The translations under genes and the position numbers were made by a program. A stretch of DNA of 64,000 nt from Xanthomonas campestris pv. phormiicola (lineage in GTDB: Bacteria; Pseudomonadota; Gammaproteobacteria; Xanthomonadales; Xanthomonadaceae): NCBI GenBank assembly GCA_025666215.1, contig CP102593.1, forward strand, positions 695,001 through 759,000, written 5' to 3'. Within the stretch, counting starts at the first letter, position 1; every line of letters starts with the position of its first letter. The notes below the pieces were generated by a model. It had not been told where the DNA came from. It ran no database searches and worked only from the letters and a program-made list of their open reading frames with translations. This document shows positions 57,413-64,000 of this stretch, one piece after another.

Positions 57413-58803
57413 TCGGTCGGCAGCGGGCGGACGCGTTGGATGCGGGTGATGCGGTCGATGAAGGGCACGCCGTCGCCGAGCAGCAGCGGTTCCAGCGGGG
57501 TCACTGCGACACCGTTGAGATGCACGCGCTGCAACCGTCCGGACGCGTCGCGGTAGCTGGCGCCGGACACGTCGTGGATCACCCAGGTGAGGCCGCGCTC
57601 GTGGCCGATCACCATCATCACGTGGCCGGGGGTGTACACCAGATCGCCGACCTGCAGTTGCGCCAGCGCCTGTTGCCGTTGCGCCAGCGGCGCGGTCGCC
57701 GCGTAGGGCACAGCGGCCAGGCTGCGGCTGCGCGCCTGGTCGCCGGTATTGCGCGGCAACGCGATGTCCAGGCTGCGGTAGACGTCGGAGACGAAGCCGC
57801 TGCAGTCGCGCGCGTCGTAGTCGTTGCCCCAGCCGTAGCGCTCGCCGAGAAATTTGAATGCCTGCCGCAGCAGGTTGCGTGGCGTCGCCGGCAGCGCTGC
57901 GGTGGCGACGTCGGCGCCGCGCGGCACCAGCACGGGCGCCAGCCGCAACCGGCCATCGGCGTCGCGCAAGGGCAGCTGCACCACGTAGGCGGCCAGCGGC
58001 GACTGGCCGTTGACCGCCTGTTGCGGCGGCCAGTCCTCGAGCAGCGGCACGGCGCTGCCCATGTCCAGCGGCAGTTGCGACGCCGCCGGCACGTCAGGCG
58101 TGAACGCGGTCAGCGCGCGTGCGCCGGTCACCAGCAGCCGCGGCGTGCGGTGCGCGTAGTCCAGCACGCTGTCGCGCTCGCCTTCGGCCACGCGGTCGCG
58201 TTCGATCCAGGCCGCGTAGTTCGGCGCCAGCACGAACAGCCACTGGCCGTCGCGGCTGGCATGCAGGATCGCCACCGCGGTGCCGGGATACAGCGCCGAC
58301 TCCTGGAAGCGGTCGATGTCGTGGTCGTCGCGGCCGCTGAACGCGCGTTGCCGGGTCGGGAAGGTACGCAGGTCGGCGCGACGCACCACCAGCGCGTAGC
58401 GCGGCGTCACCTGCGCGGGAATCGCGTCCAGGGCGAGCGTGGACTGCAGGGCGGCCAGTTGCGCGGCATCGAGCGTAGCGCCACTCGCGTCGTAGAGCGT
58501 GCGTTTCGGCGGCGCCGACAGCGCCAGCACCTGCGCTCGCACCTGCTCGGCGCTGTAGCGTTCGGGCAGCGCCTGCAGGTCGTGCATCGAGGCATCGTGG
58601 CGCAGCAGATGCGCGTTGAAGGCCTGCACTTGCGTCGCGTCGAGCAGCGGTGGCTGTGCATCCGGCAGACGCGCGATCCAGTACTCCGCCTGCAGTTGGT
58701 TGGCTTGCACTTGGAACGGCACCTCGCCGGCGGCGCTGGCCGCGGCGATGGGCGCGCTCAGCGCTGCGGCCAGCAGCAGGCACAGGCCACGCATCGTGTT
58801 CAT
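57409..58803 (-). CDS. NlpC/P60 (C40) cell-wall peptidase with SH3 region, YkfC-like
   Basis: A 464-residue exported cysteine peptidase. A signal peptide covers about 1-25. An N-terminal part and SH3-like region (about 130-290) precede the C40 domain with Cys334 in RDCSGFVSDV and His394 in PGHVMMVIG. By layout it resembles gamma-D-glutamyl-diaminopimelate endopeptidases such as YkfC, which release L-Ala-D-Glu, the substrate of the coupled epimerase. The signal peptide places it in the periplasm, unlike cytosolic YkfC. A strong minus-strand promoter match lies 54 bases upstream. Confidence 0.87.
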   Translation of the reverse strand: MNTMRGLCLLLAAALSAPIAAASAAGEVPFQVQANQLQAEYWIARLPDAQPPLLDATQVQAFNAHLLRHDASMHDLQALPERYSAEQVRAQVLALSAPPKRTLYDASGATLDAAQLAALQSTLALDAIPAQVTPRYALVVRRADLRTFPTRQRAFSGRDDHDIDRFQESALYPGTAVAILHASRDGQWLFVLAPNYAAWIERDRVAEGERDSVLDYAHRTPRLLVTGARALTAFTPDVPAASQLPLDMGSAVPLLEDWPPQQAVNGQSPLAAYVVQLPLRDADGRLRLAPVLVPRGADVATAALPATPRNLLRQAFKFLGERYGWGNDYDARDCSGFVSDVYRSLDIALPRNTGDQARSRSLAAVPYAATAPLAQRQQALAQLQVGDLVYTPGHVMMVIGHERGLTWVIHDVSGASYRDASGRLQRVHLNGVAVTPLEPLLLGDGVPFIDRITRIQRVRPLPTE

Positions 58804-58856
58804 CGGACCCCGGGGCGGTTGTAGAGAGCACCGGACCGCTGCGCGCCGGTCTCGGA

Positions 58857-58885
58857 ATACTGTTTTCCCAGGTCGGGCTTGTCAA
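58857..58885 (-). promoter_or_regulatory. Candidate promoter for the peptidase-epimerase operon
   Basis: On the minus strand TTGACA (58880-58885), 17 bases, CAGTAT (58857-58862). Transcription would start about 50 bases ahead of the NlpC/P60 gene. Confidence 0.55.
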
Positions 58886-58895
58886 GAAGCGTCGA

Positions 58896-58923
58896 TTGAC
58901 ATGCCATTTCGCGCCGTGCTAAA
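58896..58923 (+). promoter_or_regulatory. Candidate promoter for the TonB receptor operon
   Basis: On the plus strand TTGACA (58896-58901), 16 bases, GCTAAA (58918-58923). The -35 is perfect and the -10 weak. Only 10 bases separate it from the opposing -35. Confidence 0.45.
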
Positions 58924-59185
58924 CCCGAAACGCAGATGCGAGGAACGGTGGCGACAAGCGCCGGTTCGGCGAACAGCGCGGCGATGGCCTGGAGTGATGG
59001 GCGCATGTCGCAGGGGGCGCTGTTGGGCACGCGCATCTGGGGAACGTCGCGATTGCAGAAGAGGGCGCCGTGCTGCGGCCGTGCGCTCTGTTGTCCGCGT
59101 GGGTGCCAAGGGACGGCGGCCGGCTGTTGGCCTGCGTCGGCTCGGGTCACCGTCGTCAGCGTCATCGCTTGCAGGAGAGAGCCGC

Positions 59186-61978
59186 ATGCCCACCCGAATC
59201 CAGCGTTCCCGTTGTCGCCTCCGACCGTTTCGCCTCGCCCTCGCGTTGCTGGCCGGGGTCGCTCTGCCATCGCTTGCCGTCGCGCAGGATACGGCCAGCG
59301 CCACGCGCGATCTGGACAGGGTCACCGTCACCGGTTCGCGCATCGCCCGCTCGCAGGTGGAAGGCCCGGCGCCGGTCACCGTCATCACCGCGCAGGACAT
59401 CCAGAAGCAGGGCTTCAGCACGGTGTGGGAATCGCTCGGTACGCTGACCCAGTTCAGCGGCAGCGCCTTCAACGAGAGCGACCAGACCGGCAGTTCGCCC
59501 AACGGCCAGTACCTCAACCTGCGCGGCCTGGGACCGGGCTACCAGCTGATCCTGCTCAACGGCAAGCGCATGGCCGACTACCCGCAGTCCTACGGCGCCA
59601 ACGGCACCGCGGTGAGCCTGGGCAGCATTCCCGCCGCGGCGGTGGAGCGCATCGAGGTGATGAGCGGCGGCGCTTCGGCGATCTATGGTTCCGATGCGGT
59701 GGCCGGCGTGGTCAACATCATCACCAAGCGCGATTTCAGCGGCGACACGTTGCGCCTGCGCGGCGGCACCAGCACGCGCGGCGGCGGCGACAGCGGCCAG
59801 CTGCAATGGAGCGGCGGGCGCACCGGCGACCATTGGAGCCTGACCTACGCGTTCGAACGGCTGGACCGCGAAGCGATCGTCGCCAGCCAGCGCGACTTCC
59901 TCGATTCGTACTACGACCATCCGGCCAACAAGGCCGATCCGTCCAGCCCCAACGCGTCGATCTCCGGCGTCTACCTGCGCCGCGGCAACACCTATCTGTG
60001 GCCAAGCGGCGGCACCCTGTCCACCTCGGCCAGCGCGCTGGACGCGGCTTGCGCGGCGACCAATCCGGCGTTCGTGCCGTACAAGACCGCCGACAGCCTG
60101 GCCGCGGCCAACCGCTGCGGTGCGTTCGGCTACTACGAAGGCCGCTCGGTGCAGAACGGCTACGGCAAGACCTCCGCGTATCTGTCGGGCAGTTTCGATG
60201 TCGGCGACGCCGTCACCGGCTATGCGCAGGTGCTGGCCAACCGCTCCAAGGACGAAAGCTCCAGCCAGACCCACTACTACATCGGCGAAGGCGCGTTCAC
60301 CGTCTACGATCCGGACCTGGGCCTGGTCACCGCGCAGCGCATCTTCCTGCCCTCGGAAGTGGGCGGGATCAAGAACATCGCGTACGACGAGAAATCCTGG
60401 AACCTCAACGCCGGCGTGCGCGGCAAGCTGTTCGACGGCCGCTTCGACTGGGACGCGAGCGTGTCGCTGTCGCGCTACGACATCACCACGCGGCGTCCGC
60501 GTTTCCTCACCAACGCGGTGCGCGACTACTACATGGGGCCGCTGCTGGGCTATCGGCCCGACGGCACCGAGATCCGCGAGTTCTACGCCGACAAACTGTT
60601 CGCACCGGGCAGCGCGGCGCTGTACGACCAGCTCACCACCGAGGTGGTGAGCCGTGGCGAATCCAGCACCGACCAGGCCCAGTTCGTGTTCAGTGGCGAC
60701 CTGTTCGCCCTGCCGGCCGGCATGCTGCAGATCGCCACCGTGCTGGAGGCGGCGCGGCAGAAGTACGACCTCGCGCCGGATCCGCGCACCACCGTGGACT
60801 ACACCGGCAGCGAACGCATCTACAACCTGACCCAGACCCCGGGCGGCGGCCCGCGCGACCGCTACGCCGCAGGCCTGGAACTGCGCGTGCCGATCTTCCG
60901 CCGGCTCAGCGCGACGCTGGCCGCGCGCTACGACAAGTACGACGACATCACCGCGGTCGACGATGCCGCGACCTGGCAGGCGGGATTGGAGTGGCGGCCG
61001 TTCGACAACCTGCTGCTGCGCGGCAGCCACGCCACCAGTTTCCGCGCGCCGGACCTGCTGTGGATCTACGCCGGCACCAGCGCCAACAACCCCACCGTCA
61101 CCGACGAATACCTGTGCCGCCGCGACGGCCTGGATCCGCTGTCCGATGCCTGTTCGGCCGCGCACGAATACCAGACCTTCTCCACCCAGTCCTCCAATCC
61201 GTTGCTGGAAGAGGAGAAGGGCAAGTCGACCACGCTGGGTTTCGTGTGGGACGTGCTGCCGACCCTGTCGCTGAGCGCGGACTACTACCGCATCGAGCTG
61301 GAAGGCCGGGTCGAATCGATCTCCAGCGAGACCTTGCTGGAGAACAACGCCAACTGCCTGCTCGGCCGCGACCGCGCCGGCAATGCGGTCGATACCGCAT
61401 CGGCGGCCTGCCAGTTCTACATCCAGTCGGTGACCCGCAGCCCGGGTACCGACCTCACCGCCGAAGGCCAGATCACCGCGTTCGAGACCTTCCCGATCAA
61501 CCAGTCGCTGATGCGGACCGACGGCGTGGACGCCAACCTGCGCTACAACTTCGACCTCGGCGACTGGGGCGCGTTCGGGTTGCAGGCCGGCTATACCCGC
61601 GTGCTGAAGATGGAAGTGGCGCAGTTCGCCGGGGCCAGGCCGGTGGACGTGATGAACGACGTCGACTACCTGGCGTTCCGCACCCGCGCCAACTGGCGTG
61701 CGAACTGGAGCGTCGGCGACTGGTCGACCAGCCTGTACGGCTACCGCTACGGCTCGCGTCCCAACTACGCCGAGAGCGGACGCGTGGCGCCGTACGTGAT
61801 CTGGAACGCGGACATCGCCAAGCGGATCACCGACAAGGCCACGCTCGGCCTCAGCGTGCTCAACGTGTTCGACAAGATCCATCCGCGCGACGACACCTAC
61901 ACCGCCTGGCCGTACTTCCCGCGCGTGTACAGTGCGATCGGGCGGCAGTTGTACGCCAATTTCACCTACACCTTTTGA
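59186..61978 (+). CDS. TonB-dependent receptor
   Basis: A 930-residue outer-membrane receptor. A signal peptide covers about 1-34 (ending AVAQD). The TonB-box-like LDRVTVTGSRI follows, then a plug (PVTVITAQDIQKQGF, LNLRGLGPGYQLILLNGKR, GGASAIYGSDAVAGVVNIITK) and a barrel ending YANFTYTF. There is no N-terminal carboxypeptidase-like or signalling extension. The ATG has AGGAG about 9 bases upstream. It is followed closely by a serine hydrolase and an amidase, so its ligand may be a peptidoglycan fragment or peptide; that is inference. Confidence 0.9.
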   Translation: MPTRIQRSRCRLRPFRLALALLAGVALPSLAVAQDTASATRDLDRVTVTGSRIARSQVEGPAPVTVITAQDIQKQGFSTVWESLGTLTQFSGSAFNESDQTGSSPNGQYLNLRGLGPGYQLILLNGKRMADYPQSYGANGTAVSLGSIPAAAVERIEVMSGGASAIYGSDAVAGVVNIITKRDFSGDTLRLRGGTSTRGGGDSGQLQWSGGRTGDHWSLTYAFERLDREAIVASQRDFLDSYYDHPANKADPSSPNASISGVYLRRGNTYLWPSGGTLSTSASALDAACAATNPAFVPYKTADSLAAANRCGAFGYYEGRSVQNGYGKTSAYLSGSFDVGDAVTGYAQVLANRSKDESSSQTHYYIGEGAFTVYDPDLGLVTAQRIFLPSEVGGIKNIAYDEKSWNLNAGVRGKLFDGRFDWDASVSLSRYDITTRRPRFLTNAVRDYYMGPLLGYRPDGTEIREFYADKLFAPGSAALYDQLTTEVVSRGESSTDQAQFVFSGDLFALPAGMLQIATVLEAARQKYDLAPDPRTTVDYTGSERIYNLTQTPGGGPRDRYAAGLELRVPIFRRLSATLAARYDKYDDITAVDDAATWQAGLEWRPFDNLLLRGSHATSFRAPDLLWIYAGTSANNPTVTDEYLCRRDGLDPLSDACSAAHEYQTFSTQSSNPLLEEEKGKSTTLGFVWDVLPTLSLSADYYRIELEGRVESISSETLLENNANCLLGRDRAGNAVDTASAACQFYIQSVTRSPGTDLTAEGQITAFETFPINQSLMRTDGVDANLRYNFDLGDWGAFGLQAGYTRVLKMEVAQFAGARPVDVMNDVDYLAFRTRANWRANWSVGDWSTSLYGYRYGSRPNYAESGRVAPYVIWNADIAKRITDKATLGLSVLNVFDKIHPRDDTYTAWPYFPRVYSAIGRQLYANFTYTF

Positions 61979-61986
61979 GGACGCGC

Positions 61987-63732
61987 GTGCGAGGCGAGGC
62001 TGCCACGCTGGAGTCGACGAGACCGGGGACGCCGTCGCGCAGCGTTGCAAGCGCGGGACGCCTGCGCAGCGCGTTGCTCGTGGTCTGCCTGGTGTTGCCG
62101 GCATTGGCGGCGGCCGCGCCTGGCACCGCGGACGCGCCGCCGCCGCGCGCCGAGCTCGACCGCCTGTTCGAGCAGGCCATGACCCGCTACCGGCTGCCGG
62201 GGTTGGCAGTCGGCGTGATCGACAACGGCGAAGTGGTCTACACGCGCAGCGCCGGCGAGCTGCGTGCCGGCAGCGGCGAGCGCATCGATGGCGCGACGCT
62301 GTTCAAGATCGCCTCCAACAGCAAGGCGATGACCACCGCATTGCTGGCGCGGCTGGTCGATGCCGGCAAGCTGCGCTGGGACGATCCGGTCACCAGGTAT
62401 GTGCCGGAATTGCGCATGTACGATCCGTGGGTCACGCGCAACATCCAGGTGCGCGACCTGCTGATCCACAACAGCGGCCTGGGCCTGGGCGCCGGCGATC
62501 TGATGCTGTGGCCGGAACCCAACGCGTTCGCCCGCGCCGACATCATCGCCGGGCTGGCCTACCTGAAGCCGACCCACAGCTTCCGCGCGCACTACGCCTA
62601 CGACAACCTGCTGTACGTGGTCGCGGGCGAAGTGGCCGCGCGCGCCGGCGGCAAGCCCTACGAGCAACTGCTGCGCGAGCAGGTGTTCGCGCCGCTGGGC
62701 ATGCGCCGCTGCCAGGTCGGCGCCTGGGAGCGCGACGCGGTCGGCAACGTCGCCCAGCCGCATATGCGCCAGGGTGAGGCCAACGTCGTGGTGCGCGCGG
62801 ACCCGGCGCGGATCGCGGATACGCCGTCGATGGCGGCTGGCGGCGTGCGCTGCAGTCTCGACGACATGCTGACCTGGATGCGCGCCTGGCTGTCGCCCGA
62901 CACCGGCGCTGTGCCCTGGCTGTCGCCGGCGCAGCGCCAGGCGCTATGGACGCTGCACACGCCGATGCCGATCTCCGCGCAGATGCGCGACTGGGACGGC
63001 ACGCGCCTGTACGGCTATGGCTACGGCTGGCGCCTGTCCGACGTGGACGGGCAGTGGCAGGTCGCGCACACCGGCACCTTGATGGGCATGTATTCGGCGC
63101 TGGTGCTGCTGCCGGATCGGCGCAGTGGCTTCGTCATCCTCAGCAATGGCGAGGGCGGCGAAATGCGGACCGTGTTGGGCGAGGCGCTGCTCAAGCAGTT
63201 CACCCGTCCCGGCGAGCGTGCGCTGGATGTCGTGCACTACGCCACGTTGCTCGAACGCGCGCGTGCGCAGGCCGACAAGGCGGCGCCTGCCGCAGTGGAG
63301 ACGTCTGCGCGCACACCGGTCGCCAGCGCCGCCTCGCGCGATCGGCAAGGCGTGTGGCGCGATCCGTGGTTCGGCGAGGTCGTGCTCTGCCCGCAGCAGG
63401 GACTGCTGCGCTTCCAGGCGCGCAAGTCGCCGCTGCTGCGCGGCCGGGTCCTGCAGGCCGGCGCGCGCTGGCTGGTGGACTGGGACGACGCCAGCGTCGA
63501 TGCCGAGCCGTGGCTGGACTTCGCTGTCGGTGCCGACGGCGTGCAACGGATGCAACTGGCGCATGTCGATCCGAACGCGGATTTCAGCTACGACTATGCC
63601 GATCTGGCGTTCGTGCGGGTGGGATCCTGTCCCGATCGTGTGGGAGGGATTTCAGTCCCGACGCTTTGGCGGAAAAGCCTGCCGGGACTGAAGCCGCTCC
63701 CACCACAACCCTCTCGTTCACCAGGATTCTAG
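61987..63732 (+). CDS. Beta-lactamase-fold serine hydrolase, exported
   Basis: A 581-residue protein. A signal peptide lies at about 27-46 (LRSALLVVCLVLPALAAAAPG). The penicillin-binding-like domain (about 50-410) has the nucleophile Ser110 with Lys113 (SNSK), Tyr205-Asp-Asn207 and HTG at 361-363 in place of KTG. A C-terminal DUF3471-like domain follows (about 450-545). Such enzymes are D-aminopeptidases, DD-peptidases or esterases. It starts at GTG 61987 with GAGG overlapping the receptor stop, so the two are coupled. The last 30 or so residues are encoded by a REP-like element. Confidence 0.87.
   Translation: MRGEAATLESTRPGTPSRSVASAGRLRSALLVVCLVLPALAAAAPGTADAPPPRAELDRLFEQAMTRYRLPGLAVGVIDNGEVVYTRSAGELRAGSGERIDGATLFKIASNSKAMTTALLARLVDAGKLRWDDPVTRYVPELRMYDPWVTRNIQVRDLLIHNSGLGLGAGDLMLWPEPNAFARADIIAGLAYLKPTHSFRAHYAYDNLLYVVAGEVAARAGGKPYEQLLREQVFAPLGMRRCQVGAWERDAVGNVAQPHMRQGEANVVVRADPARIADTPSMAAGGVRCSLDDMLTWMRAWLSPDTGAVPWLSPAQRQALWTLHTPMPISAQMRDWDGTRLYGYGYGWRLSDVDGQWQVAHTGTLMGMYSALVLLPDRRSGFVILSNGEGGEMRTVLGEALLKQFTRPGERALDVVHYATLLERARAQADKAAPAAVETSARTPVASAASRDRQGVWRDPWFGEVVLCPQQGLLRFQARKSPLLRGRVLQAGARWLVDWDDASVDAEPWLDFAVGADGVQRMQLAHVDPNADFSYDYADLAFVRVGSCPDRVGGISVPTLWRKSLPGLKPLPPQPSRSPGF
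63638..63707. repeat. REP-like inverted pair inside a gene 3' end
   Basis: GTGTGGGAGGGATTTCAGTC (63638 on) and its partner GCCGGGACTGAAGCCGCTCC (63681 on, then CACCACA) face each other. The pair is the same family as 24268-24334 but lies within the reading frame of the serine hydrolase. Confidence 0.75.
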
Positions 63733-63787
63733 ATACTGCTGTTGCTTGCGCTTGCCGCTCACTGTCAGATGCCCCGGAATCTTCTCC

Positions 63788-64000
63788 ATGACCCGACGCT
63801 TTCCCCCTCCCGCATCGCCCCGCATCCGCTGGCTGGCACCGCTGGCGCTGGTCGCCCTGCTCGGCGCCTGCGCGCACGCGCCGCAGCGCAATCCGCTGGC
63901 CGAGTGGGTGCCGTCGCCGAACCAGGATCTGCGCCGGCCGATCCTGATCGTGATCCATTACACCGACCAGGACTCGGTGCAGCGCAGCCTGGACACGCTG
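63788..64000 (+). CDS. N-acetylmuramoyl-L-alanine amidase (AmiD-like), partial
   Basis: The first 71 codons of a gene cut by the window end. The signal peptide ends in a lipobox LGAC with Cys28, so the protein is a lipoprotein. After a short linker it enters the amidase_2 fold: RRPILIVIHYTDQDS, in which His57 matches the first zinc ligand of AmpD/AmiD enzymes. These cut between MurNAc and L-Ala in murein. It lies 55 bases after the serine hydrolase and is likely in the same operon. Confidence 0.85.
   Translation, partial: MTRRFPPPASPRIRWLAPLALVALLGACAHAPQRNPLAEWVPSPNQDLRRPILIVIHYTDQDSVQRSLDTL

Larger units (their letters stand above)
58804..59185. other. Divergent regulatory region
   Basis: About 380 bases between the minus-strand peptidase and the plus-strand TonB receptor, holding two TTGACA boxes in opposite directions. 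The receptor leader would be about 250 bases long. No gene or clear operator was found in it. Confidence 0.5.

Noticed and set aside
58936..61986. Upstream part of a 1,598-residue open frame ending in the serine hydrolase
   Set aside because: It overlaps the receptor gene in another frame. The hydrolase is better started at GTG 61987, with GAGG 6 bases upstream and a signal peptide following.

Overview
The window is high-GC chromosomal DNA from a gammaproteobacterium of the family Xanthomonadaceae, most likely Xanthomonas. Grounds: the rRNA order tRNA-Ala, tRNA-Ile, 23S, 5S; an envC/ctp pair; a cytochrome c oxidase locus with cox11-type assembly factor, SURF1, ctaA and cyoE; several TonB-dependent receptors next to glycoside hydrolases; and intergenic repeats of two kinds (REP-like GGGAGCGACTTCAGTCGC hairpins and tandem GGGAATCGGGAAT tracts). 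No prophage, insertion sequence or CRISPR array was seen. Almost all genes have uniform codon use, so nothing looks recently acquired.

Layout. 1-3710: the distal part of an rRNA operon (16S lies upstream of the window), closed by a strong terminator. 4.1-14.9 kb: housekeeping and envelope genes: a YahK-like zinc alcohol dehydrogenase, an M28 lipoprotein peptidase, a secreted protein built from seven 18-19-residue VNG repeats, EnvC, a C-terminal processing protease, a minus-strand trio (hydroxyacid dehydrogenase, DUF1820, rhomboid) and a FadL porin. 15.0-24.2 kb: a five-gene uptake and degradation locus: TonB receptor, secreted GH35 beta-galactosidase, APC-type permease, PfkB sugar kinase and GH4 hydrolase. 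24.4-27.6 kb: putA. 27.8-36.8 kb: aa3-type cytochrome oxidase structural and assembly genes. 37.0-48.2 kb: a thioredoxin-fold lipoprotein, a BASS-type transporter, dnaG, a BrkB-family membrane protein, yqeY, rpsU, then tsaD, folB and a circularly permuted ATP-grasp/alpha-E pair. 48.4-53.4 kb: a GH3 glucosidase behind a LacI-type operator, a periplasmic PQQ-type sugar dehydrogenase and two small unknowns. 53.6-64.0 kb: a cluster I read as peptidoglycan-fragment processing: permease and L,D-transpeptidase, then L-Ala-D/L-Glu epimerase and NlpC/P60 peptidase, divergent from a TonB receptor, a beta-lactamase-fold serine hydrolase and an AmiD-like amidase cut by the window end.

Two loci look like coherent systems worth testing. 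In the first, the permease/PfkB pairing resembles the fructoselysine (frlA/frlD) logic, but it is joined to a TonB receptor, GH35 and GH4; this suggests import, phosphorylation and phospho-glycoside cleavage of a glycoconjugate without a PTS. In the second, a TonB receptor appears to be combined with a YkfB/YkfC-like muropeptide pathway, driven from a divergent promoter region with two TTGACA boxes. Both functional readings are inferences from family membership and gene order.
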